Position numbers and translations under genes: made by a program. 64,000 bases of DNA, taken from contig SGPM01000065.1 in NCBI GenBank assembly GCA_004802725.1, forward strand, positions 33,934 through 97,933. Direction: 5' to 3'. Every line of letters starts with the position of its first letter. Positions within the stretch are counted from its first letter, which is position 1. The stretch comes from Antrodiella citrinella. Lineage: Eukaryota > Basidiomycota > Agaricomycetes > Polyporales > Steccherinaceae. Below are positions 1 to 12,500 of this stretch, one piece after another. Under the pieces are notes generated by a model, which had not been told where the DNA came from, ran no database searches, and saw only the letters and a program-made list of their open reading frames with translations.

Positions 1-483
1 CGGTGCAATTATCGTCATCAAATTGCAGGGAGAGGACGCGACAAGACTGGAAGACCTCCGCGCCACATTCCTCTGCATGATTGAGCAGAAGATGGTCGAA
101 TTCTGAACGCTTTACGTTCCAGACGGCGTTCGACTCTCCGAGGGCGACAAAATCAGTGTAACCCTCTTGCATGTACTGATTGAATTTTATTGCAGAGCCA
201 GGCTAGTTCATGTGTCAGCAACGTATTTTTGAATCTCGGATGATGTACCTACCTTTCTGACAAAACCGTGGTTGAGAACCTTGTTCTCTGCACCAATATA
301 CCGCAGATAATGCCTCACGGACGGAATGAGAGATTCGCCAATGTGGTAACGCGGAAATTGGGCCATCTCGAGGAGGACCACGTGAAAGCCTTCACGGACG
401 AGGGCAGCTGCGGCGGTGCTACCTGCAGGGCCGCCTCCGATGACGAGGACCTGGGTATGCTGGGGCGGGTGGTGAACGGACAT
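1..483 (-). CDS. Flavin-dependent halogenase, 5' part (runs off left edge)
   Basis: Start ATG at 483. Exon 1 (483-253) opens after a short lead with the Rossmann FAD motif GGGPAGS (residues ~17-23) and continues with ESLIPSVR, the usual halogenase context after the FAD fold. A 50-base GTAGGT...TAG intron (252-203) follows, then exon 2 from 202 (PGSAIKFNQ, then GYTDFVALG) reads to the window edge without a stop. Known for the family: FADH2-dependent halogenases chlorinate or brominate aromatic or polyketide substrates, and the Lys that forms the haloamine lies further in, outside this window. About 144 residues of an expected ~500 are visible, so catalytic completeness cannot be judged. It shares orientation with the NmrA gene upst­ream of it. 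A related FAD monooxygenase is the main alternative, but the PGSAIKFN segment favours a halogenase. Confidence 0.85.
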
Positions 484-1113
484 GAAGGGGCGCGGAGACG
501 TTTCTACTGTACCTGAGGAGGGGTGGGTTGCATCCTGGTGGTGCGGGGAAAGGAACGCGACGATCTTGAGGAGAAACGCGTTGGCTTATAAGGAAGACGA
601 GGAGGACATGTCAGGTGACACGGTACGATGACGAGCTCGTGTGCAAGCACGGAGGGCGACGTTGTGTAAGCTATGGAAGAGTTGATAGCTTCAGTCAAGG
701 AACAGCGAACGGACGACATACCCTCGATTCGGACTATCCTCTTCCAGCCAGAACATCCATAGCTCGATTTCTTCAGCCTGCACCCTCAAACACAAACGCG
801 TCCTCGAGCGTATCGACGCGTCTCTGAATACGCAGAACGCAACATGGAAAGTACGTCTTTCGCCGTCTTCAATGGTGTTCGCTGCAGGGTTCAAGTTGCG
901 TCGGGGAAGTCTTGAGAGCGAATTGTTCGGATTCTGCCGAATGTCGTCCGGACCTCCGAGGACCCCGAAAGGCGCGGTGCAATTCCAAGGTCCTTGCATA
1001 CATCCTGCATGGCGAGCCAATAAATCGATCCTCATTCTTGACACAAGTGACGCTTCCGTACGCGTGTATCCATATTTGTGTCTATTTGTGAAAGAACAGC
1101 ACAAGAATTCAAC
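484..1113. other. Intergenic, halogenase promoter side
   Basis: 630 bases between the halogenase start and the stop of the NmrA gene. Short open frames on both strands have no family features and no splice logic. It should hold the halogenase promoter and the NmrA 3' end. No clear TATA box or repeat seen. Confidence 0.5.
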
Positions 1114-2153
1114 TTACAACAGAGGCTGGACATACTCCGTCTTCCCCGTCAGCATATCCTCCACCGTGTCCTCTACCGGTTTCGGTTCCTTCCCAAACAA
1201 TGTGGCCAACAATGGATCCAGAGTAGCGAGTTCACCCTTCACTAATGCATGGTATGTCGTCGCGACACCCCGAAGCGTTTCGTCAGGCAGCGTCCCTTTT
1301 GAGACCTGCAGAAACACTTCTTCTGATAAGATCTGTGGCGTCATGTCGCGCTGAAGCACCTTGGAGACAACAGCGGCGATCTCGTGCAAGCTGATAGCAT
1401 GTGATCCCGTCAATGTGACTGTGCGGTTCTCGTACCCGGACGCCTGCAATGAAAGAACGCCTCTCGGTCAGACACACACCAAAAGGGGCGCATGTCAACG
1501 TACTGCAGCCAGAATCCTCGCAGTCGCCACTCCAGAATCATCTCGAGACGCCCACGCCACACGTCCATCCCCAATCGGTATCGTCAACGACACCTCAGAG
1601 TCCTTCCTCTTCAACGCGCCCATATCTATGACCCCCAAATACAACGGCCAGTCCTCACTGTATATCCCCTGCCGCACGATCGTATACGTCACCCCAGACG
1701 CCTTTAGATACGCCTCAGTCGCGAGGTGGCTCTGCATGACCGCCGCGATACTGTCGTCCGGGTACGCGAGGGACGTGTAATAAATGTGCCGGACCCCGGC
1801 GCTCTTGGCGGCGTCGATCGCGGATTTGTGCAGGGCGACGCGGTTGTAGGATATGGATGGGTAGGAGATCAAAAGGATGTTCTCGGCATTGGAGAAAGCG
1901 GAGACGAGGGAAGCGGGGTCGGTGTACGACCCATGACGGATCTCGACACCGGACTCGAGGATCGCGGGGGAGGGTCCGGAGGGGTTGGAGAGCGAGACTA
2001 CGATGTCGCTCGCTGGGCGTGAGAGTCAGCATAGTGTTTTTTGCCATACGAAATATGGGTAATGGTTCGCTCACCTGGAACATGGGATAGCAACTCCTTG
2101 AAGACGCGGGACCCTAGCTTCCCAGTCGCGCCTGTGAGAACGTATTTCACCAT
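1114..2153 (-). CDS. NmrA-like NAD(P)-binding oxidoreductase (QOR2-like)
   Basis: Three exons (2153-2075, 2012-1504, 1443-1114) give 305 residues ending in TAA. The N-terminus has the GATGKLGS dinucleotide-binding loop (GxxGxxG type, residues ~8-15); HIYYTSLAYP lies mid-protein, and the C-terminal third is the short substrate cap typical of NmrA/quinone-oxidoreductase-2 proteins. These are atypical SDR proteins: some bind NADP as redox sensors, others reduce quinones or aldehydes; which applies here cannot be read from sequence. Both introns (62 and 60 bases) fall at the same places and phases as in the paralog at 4723-5746, so the two arose by duplication and now point in opposite directions. 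Same strand as the halogenase, so co-regulation in a small metabolic block is possible but unproven. Confidence 0.85.
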
Positions 2154-2922
2154 GTTGGTTGACGAAGTGGACCAACTTCAAGAACACGAATTGGTCAGAC
2201 GATACTCTTAGATAACATTCCATGAATTCCATGAGTGGTGCTCGTGTACCACCCCTGACCGCGATCACTTGCAAATGTCTGCTCGGGAACATGCTGAAGG
2301 TGCGCGCCCGTACTGCGTACGGATACAACGTAACATACAGTACCTCATCAGTTGACCTATCTCGTGGCGGCCTAGGTCAAGCTGATAGAAACACAACTAG
2401 AGTGTAAAGAACGATGGTCAACGATAATCATTGTGGGTTACGGCAGGAAGTGCCCAATGGACTACGTACATGTGTCACGATGAAGGGCCGATCTTTGTAG
2501 ATCAGACCCAATATTCGGGGTGCATTGTAGCACCGAGTCTTGGCAGGATTGAGACATTGCTTGTTCAGAAGGTGTGCTGACAATGTACATTTGAACGAAA
2601 GTAGTATCACCGCTGGCCGTACGCCACTCGTCCTAACGTTCCTCGGAAATATCCGGTTCGATCTATCTTAACATTGATCTTGATTAGATTAGATGATCGA
2701 AATCAAGCTTTTTACCCCGAGTCGGATCGCTCCTCGGAAACGTCACGGTCTTGCCAGACGACCCCAGTGTCCAAATTTCAGCTCAAGTCCATACGAGTAT
2801 GCCCGTATCATCCTCGTCTCATATCCATATTTTTATCGACCTCAGAGGAGCATAAAAGGTTTGAAATGTACGTCTCGTTCATCGTACTACTTCATTAATC
2901 ATTGGTTGAACATGGCACACTT
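2154..2922. other. Intergenic between NmrA gene and decayed hydrolase
   Basis: No convincing reading frame. A short AT-rich stretch with a TATA-like cataaaag near 2850 sits about 70 bases before the hydrolase remnant and may be its old promoter. Confidence 0.4.
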
Positions 2923-4161
2923 ATGGGTACTGTCACAGGAGAAAACTCTCCGGTGCGAAGCTATGGTCTATTCGTGACACAGGCTCACCGGCTGAGAAGG
3001 ACGACTACACGACAATAGTCTTGATTCATGGGTACCGTTGGCACTCTGGTACGTGTCTCTGCAAATGGGAGGCTTGAGTCCACCCTTGAATGTGCTAACA
3101 CGCATGCTGTTATCGTTCAGGCAACTTCGTACGCATGCTACCCTCCGCATCCGAGCACAATGTCCGTCTGGTCCTTCTCAATCGCCGTGACTACCCCGGA
3201 ACCGTTACCCTGAGCGCCGACGAGTTCAAGCCCTTCCTCGCCGCTTCCGCCGATGACGACCGCGCGATTATTGAGGCGTGCACGCGGGATTGAGCTGTAT
3301 GCGTTCATGCAGACCTTCGTGGAGAACGAGAAGATCTCGACGACGAAGGACAAAGGCGGGCTCGTCATCTGCGGATGGTCAATGGGTGCAGCACTCGTCA
3401 CGCCGTTCCTCGTGTATGCCGATACGTTTGCTCGGTCTGGTGTTTATGTCCGGTACTGCGTTGCATATGGTGCGTTGACCCTTCCCATGATTCTCTGAAG
3501 TTCGTTACTTACCGACCATCTTGTGTTTTGATAGAAAGGCCAGCTGGCGTCCTCGGCTACGACCTCCCCGTCGGATCATACCACCCCCACCGCGACGAAT
3601 CCTCCCTCCCATCGAATGCGCTCAGATATTCGTCCGCTGGGTGACAGGATACTACATCCACGACGTTGCCATGCTCACCATCGAAGACCGCGAGGTTCTG
3701 AGCAGCCCAACACCGACCATCGAGCAAACGACGCCGAAAGACATCGCTGCGTCTGTTGGATAGACGTCAGTGCAGCGGGACCCAAGTAATCGGACACGTA
3801 GTTCTTCGATCAGAGCGTCAAGACAGGGTTGTATGCTGCGATGAGGCAGGAGCTGTTGATCCCTGCCAAGCTAGGAAAGGAGAAGCGCAGGTGGTCTTGA
3901 CGTTGAACTGGGGTTCATCTCATGCGATCAAGCGGTATGGGAGACTCCGTGGGCACGCTGGAAGATGTTGGAAGAACTCTAAGATGCGGACAAGGATGGG
4001 AGACCACCGTGCAGACGTTCTGGACGCTGAAAGGCGCAAATCACTTTGTGAGTGTACAGATATGGTGGTGTGAACATGCAAATGGGAGCTCATGGTTGCG
4101 AAATGCTATACAGGCCCATTGGGACAATCCGGAAGGATTTCTCCGAACCATCTTGGACTAA
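2923..4161 (+). pseudogene. Decayed alpha/beta hydrolase gene
   Basis: Pieces of one alpha/beta hydrolase can be read in order but in different frames: TIVLIHGYRWHSG (oxyanion/HG motif), VRLVLLNRRDYPG, then VICGWSMGAA (nucleophile elbow G-W-S-M-G), GYDLPVG, VRWVTGYY, and finally GANHF with the C-terminal His region after a 66-base intron. Frame breaks lie near 2974, 3295 and 3630, stops occur near 3763 and 3900, and the reading frame changes again before GANHF. The breaks cannot be removed as introns because no GT-AG pair of usable length spans them. Introns at about 3050-3120, 3472-3533 and 4049-4115 still look spliceable, so decay seems recent. The family is basidiomycete AB-hydrolase-1 of unknown substrate. 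Sequencing error is less likely because neighbouring multi-exon genes read cleanly. Confidence 0.75.
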
Positions 4162-4722
4162 GAGGGAGACTGAAGCGGGACATCGCTGTTTCGGGCTGCA
4201 AGAATCGGGAGAAGTAGGCGCTTGTATACTAGGCACCTTTGCTAGTTGATGCCGCGATACTTTTCGACCTTACTGGGTACAAAGGAGTCCATTGTTCCAG
4301 CAAGTTGTTGTCGGCTCTGCTGTGATTCATGAAAGAGATCTAATGGCCGCTGCTCGCTGAGCTCCAAGTGGAATGGTCTGGTGTCCTGAGCCAGTTATCA
4401 GTGCTATGATCTATCTCTTTCTGTTCCTCCCTCTGATCATTATGTACAACTCGATGGTACAAGATGCCCTAAACTACTTGCAAATGCTCTCTCACACCCT
4501 AGCCTTGGCAATCCCAAGCTATTTGCAGATGATGACGAGAGATCTGACCTGGAAATCGAAATCGAATCCAAGGATCCTGAATTATCTCTTTCTCCGTACC
4601 TCTCCACGAGACTGATTCCGAACACGATATAAAGCTGCTCTCCATGGCTTGTTCCAAGCATTCCCAAGCCCCTTCAACTCTTGCAGTAACTCTCTACACG
4701 CGTTAACTTGCATACTTTCACC
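4162..4722. other. Intergenic, upstream of second NmrA gene
   Basis: No supported gene. Holds the end of the decayed hydrolase and the promoter of the NmrA paralog. An AT-rich piece (ctatctctttctgttcctcc, near 4408) is pyrimidine-rich, as in fungal core promoters. Confidence 0.4.
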
Positions 4723-5746
4723 ATGCCCAAGTACGTGCTGACAGGTGCCACTGGAGGGATCGGATCCCGAGTCTTCAAGCATCTGCTTGACCTTGTCCCA
4801 GGTGAGTACAGTACCACCCATCCTTTCCCCCACCACGTACTTACATGCATCATAGCCTCCGAGATAGTCGTCTCCCTATACAACCCTGCCGGTGCGACCC
4901 CTGCGATCACCTCTTCGGGCGTCGAGGTGCGTCGGGGGGACTTCAGCGACAGCGCGTCGCTCGAAGCCGCCTACGCCGGCGCCGAGAAGCTGCTCATCGT
5001 ATCCTACCCGAGCATAGCGTACGAGGTCCGTGTCAAGGCGCACAAAGCCGCTATCGACGCCGCCAAGGTCGCCGGGATCAAGCACATCTACTACACATCC
5101 CTCGCGTTCGCGTCCGACTCTAAGGCCGCGGTCATGCAGGCGCACCTCGACACCGAGGCGTACTTGAAGGAGAGCGGTTTGACGTACACGATCATCCGGG
5201 AAGGGATCTACAATGAGAGCTGGCAGCTGTACTTTGGGTGGTGGGACCCGAAGGAGGGGAGTGATGAGGTCGTGATTCCGTACACCGATGGTAGCATCGC
5301 GTGGGCGTGCAGAGACGATCTCGGTGAGGGCACCGCCAAGATCATCGTAGCAGTGCGTACCCCTTATCTGTCATCTGTTTTTCCTCGTATTGATTTATGG
5401 TATCCAGGAATCCGGCTACGACAACCGCCAGGTCCTCCTCTCCGGCTCTCAATCAACCACACTCTCCGAGCTCGCCACCACACTCTCCGAGCTCCTCTCG
5501 CGCAAGCTCACCCTCAAAATCGTCACTCTCCCCGAATTCATCGCACACAACACGCCCAAGACTCCAATTGAGCTTATCGAATCCTGGTCGACGACGTGGA
5601 CGGCAATTGGTCGTGGAGAGCTCGCAGTGAAGGATCCCCTGCTCAAGGAGTTACTGGGCAGAGAGCCGGTCACTGTTGAGGAGACCTTGAATAATCTGTT
5701 CAGCGGCAAGGAGGATGGTGTGAATGCGCTGAGTTATTTGGCCTAA
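4723..5746 (+). CDS. NmrA-like NAD(P)-binding oxidoreductase, paralog
   Basis: Exons 4723-4801, 4856-5352 and 5408-5746 encode 304 residues. ATG 4723 is chosen because MPKYVLTGATGG aligns with the start of the paralog at 2153-1114; an upstream in-frame TTG is not a likely start. It has the GATGGIGS nucleotide-binding loop, HIYYTSLAF and the same C-terminal cap with ESWSTTW. Intron positions and phases equal those of the paralog, while the protein differs widely, so the duplication is old. The role is presumably NAD(P)H-dependent reduction or redox sensing, with unknown substrate. Divergent orientation and the decayed hydrolase between the two suggest an inverted, partly eroded metabolic locus. 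Confidence 0.87.
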
Positions 5747-6814
5747 AGATGTCTGCATAACTTCGTGGACGCTCATTTGAGCAGGAACCATTAGGATGCG
5801 ATCTGTGTACATGTTAACAACCAATTGCCAATGTATGTATGAGTATCATCTTCCTTCAATCTTAGCCTTGTCGTACTCTTCATTGTCTTTCGTCGTTACA
5901 GCTATTTGCAAAATCATTCATACCTTAAGGAAATGACCGTGGTCATATTTGGCTTACCATGCATACCAGTCGTCACAAATGTTAGATTGATCCTTTGCTC
6001 GATACTGGACACCCTACTCCCACTAATTGCTCGCGGCTCACATGAACTAATCGGAACACTGTCTTCAGAACCGCAGCAATATATACAGCATCCATGCGAA
6101 TCGCTGTTGCCCTTCCCGTCGCCACTAGTATGATCAGGCTATGTGAGGAGAATGCCACGCAAAGGACCAACGAGACTCATACACGGTATGTTCTCGTAGA
6201 ACTTCCTTTCTATACGCTCTCTGATGAGGTTTATTTAGCGTCCGTTGTTGGGCGGTCTGGGCCAGCGAAGCGGCACAGAACATGGTCTGTGTGCGGCAGG
6301 GACCACTCAGGCTTTTGTCTCTACATAGCGCGACATCAGTCGCCCGTCTCCGAAGATAAGGACCTGTATGTGACCAGCGGAATAGATAGGAAGAAAGTCA
6401 GTAGCAGCAGTTTTGAGCCTCCGAAAGCTCTCATCAGGGGGCTCACCGCTACCCCGACTGCCGTTCTTCTGAGCTCACGTAGGAGACCTCCCAGTCCGTC
6501 GGGGGAGTACGAGGTGCAGTGTGCGACCCGGGACAGACTGGTGGTAGAAGGGGGGGAGGAACGAGTGGTGGGGGCCCTCACTCTGTCAAAAGAGAAGATC
6601 CTGTGGCTGAGACTGTCAAGGCATCACAGGGCTGGTCAGATGAGCAACAAGGTAGATATTTTTCAGAGACAGCAACAAACGAGCTACACTTTAATACACG
6701 GGTATGTTAGAATACAAAGAGTCCAGATTCTGAGTCCAAGGACCAATATGACATGACGGCGGGGAGGGATCAATGGGAGGATTTAGCTCCATATAATGAC
6801 CTTCAGTCTATTCA
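5747..6814. other. Long intergenic stretch
   Basis: 1,068 bases between two convergent genes. A 220-codon open frame on + (6094-6756) and an 81-codon frame on - have no recognisable domain, no start context and no typical fungal coding bias. It may hold 3' UTRs or an unannotated non-coding transcript; I see no repeat. Confidence 0.35.
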
Positions 6815-8656
6815 TCAATACAGCTTCCAGGCGGGCAGAAACGTCAGCAGATAACCATGGTGGAGGGACCCATTACAAATAGATTCCATAACTCGCAGGA
6901 AAACTGATATTGACACCAAAATCCCAGCGCAGGATGCTGCCAAGCTCCGAGCACGGTCGGGCAGTAACGCTTCGCTACACCGACAGTCTGGGCGCGCCTC
7001 AGTTACGTGATAACATGTGTGAGTTAATTGGTTGGCGTCATCATAGAAAGCACGTACGTCTGGGGTGAGATACCTTTGTTCTGAAGGTCGTGCAGCCCAT
7101 TTACTGTTAGACAAGAGCGCTATGATGCCAGCATCGCAATGGCAACCACCACTAAGCTGTGACCGGGTCTCTCCGAGCATCGCTTTGACACGCGTACATG
7201 ACTTGTTGCTCAGAAGACCAGCACTGATCCAGCGAGCGAGAAATTCCAGAACTTGATGATGTTCAAGGGATATGGGGTCCGGTGAGGGGGGAGAGTGCAC
7301 GATGGCGGCTTTGAAGGGCAGGGATGAGCGAAGGACAATGTGCGAAGCCAAATAACGCGTTGAGATGACAATTGTGGCGAAGGAATCGACGTCTCGAAGG
7401 AAGTAGTTGACACCAAGGGGCAAGGAAGCTGGAAAGAAAACTCAGTGTGAATGATTGCTAGCGAAAGCTACAAAGACCTACGTTTCTCTAACTCACTTGT
7501 CATATCAAGATCAGGACCGCCACCGTCGTCGGTGACTGAGCTAGGGAGGACTGAAAACAGATGAGATGAGCGAGCGAGCATTCTCTATATCAACACGCTG
7601 CTACAAGAACACCCTTACCTCAACATCTTTTTTAGTGACTTCATCTTCCAAATCTCCTCCGGGATCTGTTTCAAGACAGCATGAAGCAAACGAAAAGGAT
7701 TGTCAATGTGATGTGGGCGACGACCCACGAGATTTTTCCGCACGAGCCAGAGACTCAGCATGAAGAATACAACTCCCAAGCCTTTCCCTCGCATCCTATA
7801 GGTGGGAGAAGTGGCGCTGAGAATGCGCTCGAAGTACTCGGGCTTTTCAACGTGTTTCATTAATGGCTCGTTCAAGGTCTCCCGGAAAGAAAAGCACCTC
7901 TTTGGGACCGTCTAGTGTTGGATCCCAATCGCCCACGGTGATCGGGGAATCCTCTGTGAAATAGCGAGCGACGGGGCTGTCGTATTTTTCTCGAGTTTTC
8001 TTATGACACTGTCCAAGGACAAACTTATCGAGCTCGTCCAGTCGGTCATGAAATTCCGGTCGATTCCATGACTGGGCGGTAAGATGAATATGTGGAGACA
8101 TTGCGCAGCGTACATTTGGTATGGGAGTTGACTATCATATGGACAAAGCGTCAGCAGAAATCAATACGGCAGTTGGACAAACTCACTGGTATACGTCAAT
8201 GTCCAATGGCTCCTTACTTTCCGCAGACCTGACTTCAATCGCCATCTCTGCGTTCAATTGCGATGCATCATGTCTAGAGCTGCAATACAGGAGTGAACGA
8301 CGTATCAACGCGACGTACCGATTCTTGACGATGCATATCGCGTTGTGCGTGGGATGAAGCTGAGATGTCGAGGCAATCACAGCTACATCTTCCACATCGT
8401 TAACGCTGCTCCCGTCATCTTGAGAAATGCAGACGGGCCCACGCGAGAGAATATAAGCAAGTCGAGTGAGGAATTCCGTTCCGTTACTGACGTCCTTAGC
8501 ATCTTGACCAGAAGACGGCGAGACGAGTCGGACGGTTGACTGAAGTTGCTCGAGGAGCGCACTGAGGCACCAGAGACGAAAATGAACGTCTTGAATTGTC
8601 GTAGTGAGAGTACCAGTGTCTTTCGAATCAACGTCCGCAGAATGTCCGCTCCCCAA
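6815..8656 (-). CDS. Unrecognised membrane-associated protein, one frame break
   Basis: A coding-like multi-exon region on the minus strand; not a family I recognise. Readable blocks in order: 8656-8198 (helical, TQLHPTH-like context), splice at GAC|GTATAC to about 8132, a block ending in GDWDPTLDGPKEVLFF near 7885, then LNEPLMKHVEKPEYF with a hydrophobic segment (GLGVVFFMLSLWLV), an acidic DPGGDLEDEV block, a short exon ending MT before a GTGAGT donor, and a last exon from ~7430 to the stop at 6815 (LGVNYFLRDVDSFATIVIS). A one-base frame break lies near 7884 between FFPGD and TLNEP; no intron explains it. The 5' exon upstream of 8656 was not found. It is either a real gene with a consensus error or a young pseudogene. 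Confidence 0.45.
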
Positions 8657-9573
8657 GAGGGGCGTTCTGAGCGCTTCTCAATCGGGGCTGTTGCACAATA
8701 TGTACAAACAAACAAAATATTGCTGACGCCTCAGTGTTATTGAGAGTCTCCCAACTTATGTACAAACCGAGGTATCTCGAGTGTGTACCACTGTATCTGA
8801 ATAGCGTGTCGATACGAGTCTCCTATGATGAAAATCCTTGCCCACAGCTATCCGACGGAATTTTCGCTGACAGCAGTACGCCATCAGTCTTCAAATCGCC
8901 GCGAGCTCATCACGTCGACATTCCTAAGTCCATACTTCGTCCCTACTCCAATTGCCTCATTTCGTCCGCCATCTCCCCCTGTTGGATGTTCTTTCTTGTC
9001 CTCTCACGACCAACTCTCCTCCTGTCCTCCACAATTGTCGTGTTGCCAAGTCGGAATGTCTAGCCTGTGTATGGTCGTGAGTGCGACATTTTCTTGATTA
9101 CAGGTCCGTACCGTTACGCAGCATCCTTACAAGCAGCCGCGTGAGGACAACACTCAGCTCGTACTTGGCTCGTACAGCGCAGCACTCAAAATTGACAACA
9201 ATGGTCTAATCAATGTATTCTGAGCTCTCCAGCTTTGAATCCTAGACCCTGATCATACATATCACTGGCAATGAATAAAGCTTGCCCACATATCACATAG
9301 AATGGGGACTCTGTTGTCTTGCAGGGACCCTTGATCATCCGATGTCCTTGAGTGTCAATAGTAACATGAACAGAGAATGTATAGAACCTCAGAAATCGTC
9401 ATTACAGAGTCGTTAGTCGTAAGTATAAGTTGCTAGTCATGTCATGAGCAAGTTGTGAATCCGGATACAAGAGAGAGGAAGGAGAAACAGAAACAGACAC
9501 ACGGAGAACAAGATAGCAGTATAAGTATAACACCAAACGAAACACCAATAGAAGTGTCCCAGAACCAGGAAAC
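8657..9573. other. Intergenic, between two minus-strand genes
   Basis: 917 bases. It may contain the missing 5' exon of the gene at 6815-8656 (an ATG-initiated MADEMRQL stretch occurs on minus near 8980) and the 3' UTR of the TMEM184-type gene. Nothing else is supported. Confidence 0.35.
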
Positions 9574-12500
9574 TCAAAGTCGATCAAAACTACCTTCCGG
9601 AACAGATTGGAGGAACCCCGGTACCTCTCGCTGCAATGAAGGCATCTGTGACGCATCTGGTGGAGCAGAAGACCTACGACTCGGTCTGTCCCTCGAGGAT
9701 CGCGGCGCCTGACCTGGTGGTACATAGCCATAGCTATGCCGCTTGACATTGTTGTGAGTTGAACGGCGTAATTGTGGCGCTGGGACTTGAGGCGGCATTC
9801 TGTCAGACTCGCGAGTACGAGGAGACCGGGGAGGTGAGGATAGCGTGGAATGACGTAGACCCGGGGGCGACGCAAAGACCGGGCTTACAGATGGCGGTGG
9901 GTAACCTGCTTGCGCTGTTGGTGACGGCAAAGAGCGTTGTCCTGCCTTCCTATGCGCGAATTGTACGGAACTGGAACGTGGTGAATCCCGAGAAGGCGAC
10001 ATCGCAGTGGGTGACTGCGACTCAGGAACTTGCACTTGGTTGAACTGATGCTGCCGATTCCCAGTCGATGAAGTAGCAGCAGGAGCCAGAGGGGAGGGGA
10101 GCACGACCTGTTCGCGTCTCATCGCATGTGTGCTTAGCGGGTATAATGTTCCCGTCAGATGACGACGGCGATCAGAGTAGATTCCCTGACTGCTCTGGCT
10201 CTTGACCTCTTCCCTCTGTTGGCTTGGCCCTGGCTCTGGGACTTGATAGTGCGCAGAGTCACGCATATGCGACGAGGGACGTTTCGGGGTTGGCTCCGTC
10301 CTGGGCTCTGAAGGGGTCAGAACAGGCAAGGGCATCTCAACGAGGCGTTCTTGACTGTTCACTTTCGGAGGACCCTCCACTACAACGGGTGCTTGCGCCA
10401 TTATCGTTCCCGAGATATTCACCACACCCTTCCCTCCCAGCCGTACACCAGACCGATGCGAATTAGAGGATGTCGGGCCAGACCGATCGCTCAGAGCTTC
10501 ATGCGAATGAGACGCATTTGAGATGGGGAATACACGACCGAGTAAGCTGTCTGCACGATCGGAGCGGGCATCTGTCCCTGGAGTAGGTGGTGACAACAGG
10601 TTGGGACTGGTCACAGGGAAGGGGTGCATTTGCGGGGGAGCTTTACGCTTCAGTTGTCGCGGAGGAGAGCCCGACAATGACGGAGTGGGAGACTCTGACA
10701 AAGGTTGTGGTAAGAAAATGGGAGGTATAGCACTCTGCGAAGGGGCTAGTGGGAACGAGTCCTCCAAGACAACACCACGGTCGCGAGTACCGCGATAAGT
10801 GCGAATCACAGACGGGGGCGGTGGGTCATGGAAATCCGGAGGCACTGCTTTCCGGGTTGGTGAAAGCTGTCTGGTCTTTCGCATCCAAGATGCACGACGG
10901 CTTGTCCTATGAGGAACAACAGTCAACGCGTCTTCATAATGATCTTGTTCAGGATCATTGCCCGACTGTGAGACAAAATTGAATGCGCCCCGCCACCAGG
11001 ATCGCTGACCACGGGAATGTCCTTGATTTTGAAGAGGTGCTGGGTCAAGGTCGAGGTTCCCGATAGGTTCGTACTGTGTGTGACCACTCCTTGAACGTTC
11101 TGCCAACAGATGAGATTAGGTATTGCTAACAGAAGATATACGTACCTCGCCTACCGTATCCTCTCGTCGTCAACTCCTTCTCGATCTGCATCCCAAGACT
11201 CTCNCTCTTCTCTTTCCTGGTCTGATACCGCAGCCCATAGGCATAATCATCGCCCGATCCAAGCCATTGTCTCTCTTCNCCCACATGCACTACCTCGTCC
11301 ACGTCTACGCCCACTNCAACACTTCTCTGTGTCTTATCCTCGTACACTGCAGTCTTCTGCTTCTGCGTGATATCGAACCTGGACTGACCGAACACGCCTT
11401 CCAGAGCAGCATCGCGTCGAGCTTGCATGTCGGTCTCACGACCTTTATATCTGTGGGCCATGTATANAATGCTGGCTCGCAATTCGCGGAAGGTTTCGGC
11501 AAAGTTCATGGCATGGCCCAAGGAGCGCAGACGAGCGGTACGGTCAGGNGGGTTCTTGTATGGCCTATACGTGAATGCTTTGATATGCAAGAAAGCGAAT
11601 AGACTGANTATATCNTTTGGTCAGANAAATTAGACTGATGGGCAATGCGAGAACGTACACCATCTCAAANGTCTCGAGAATAGCCCCGAGCCCAATGTTA
11701 ATGTTGTCAGCGGTCATGAATTGTGTCTGTATAGGTTGGTTTGGTCAGATGTCTCGGGACCANATGTGAGAACGTACATCTTTGACAACCCCAAATGTGG
11801 CCAGCAATGACAGAAACGACGCTTGCCAAAACGTGAGGAACACTGGTATATGTTGTGTTACTAACTTGATAAAACCACGATGAAAGAAGACGACGTGCCT
11901 ACGGCTTTGACAGCAAATAGCTTTAGGATCGGCTTATGCTNCTTGAGGTGTATCGATACGGGCAGGTACATTTGGAGCAAACAATACATGGAAACGGAGA
12001 CGGATATGGACACAAGCACTGTGATCTACGCGAGGACGTCAGAGGAATATACTGGCGAGCTGGAATAACGACTGACGTAGACATGTCCCCATCCGGGACT
12101 CCAGGAATCTTCGCAATACAAGCCAATGTAGTCCAGAATTACGGCCACGAGGGTCGTTCTGTGTTCAGGTTAATTCGAGAACAAATGATACTAGCAAANA
12201 GCCTACACAGGTCTGACAACACAATACTGCAATACACCCCACTTCATCATCTGTAGGAAATAGAGACCGTCCTATAGATACGGTGAATGTGGTCAGTGTA
12301 TGAAGTATCCCACACTGAGCTTTACATACCGCAGGTTTGCTCTTGATGAAACTAAGAGGGAATATCCATTTCTGGACCTTCACACCTTTCCTACGAGCTT
12401 CGCGGTCGTTCTCGCGTGATAGACCGTTCTACCGCGCATCAATGAGACCAATGTTCTTCTTGTGAAGAAAAGCTACTGACCTTTCGGAAAATGGCCTTCT

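Noticed and set aside
2974..3640. Explaining hydrolase frame breaks as introns
   Set aside because: No GT-AG pair of at least ~40 bases spans any of the breaks.
6094..6756. 220-codon open frame on plus
   Set aside because: No domain, hydrophobic pattern, homology cue or splice structure; left as intergenic.
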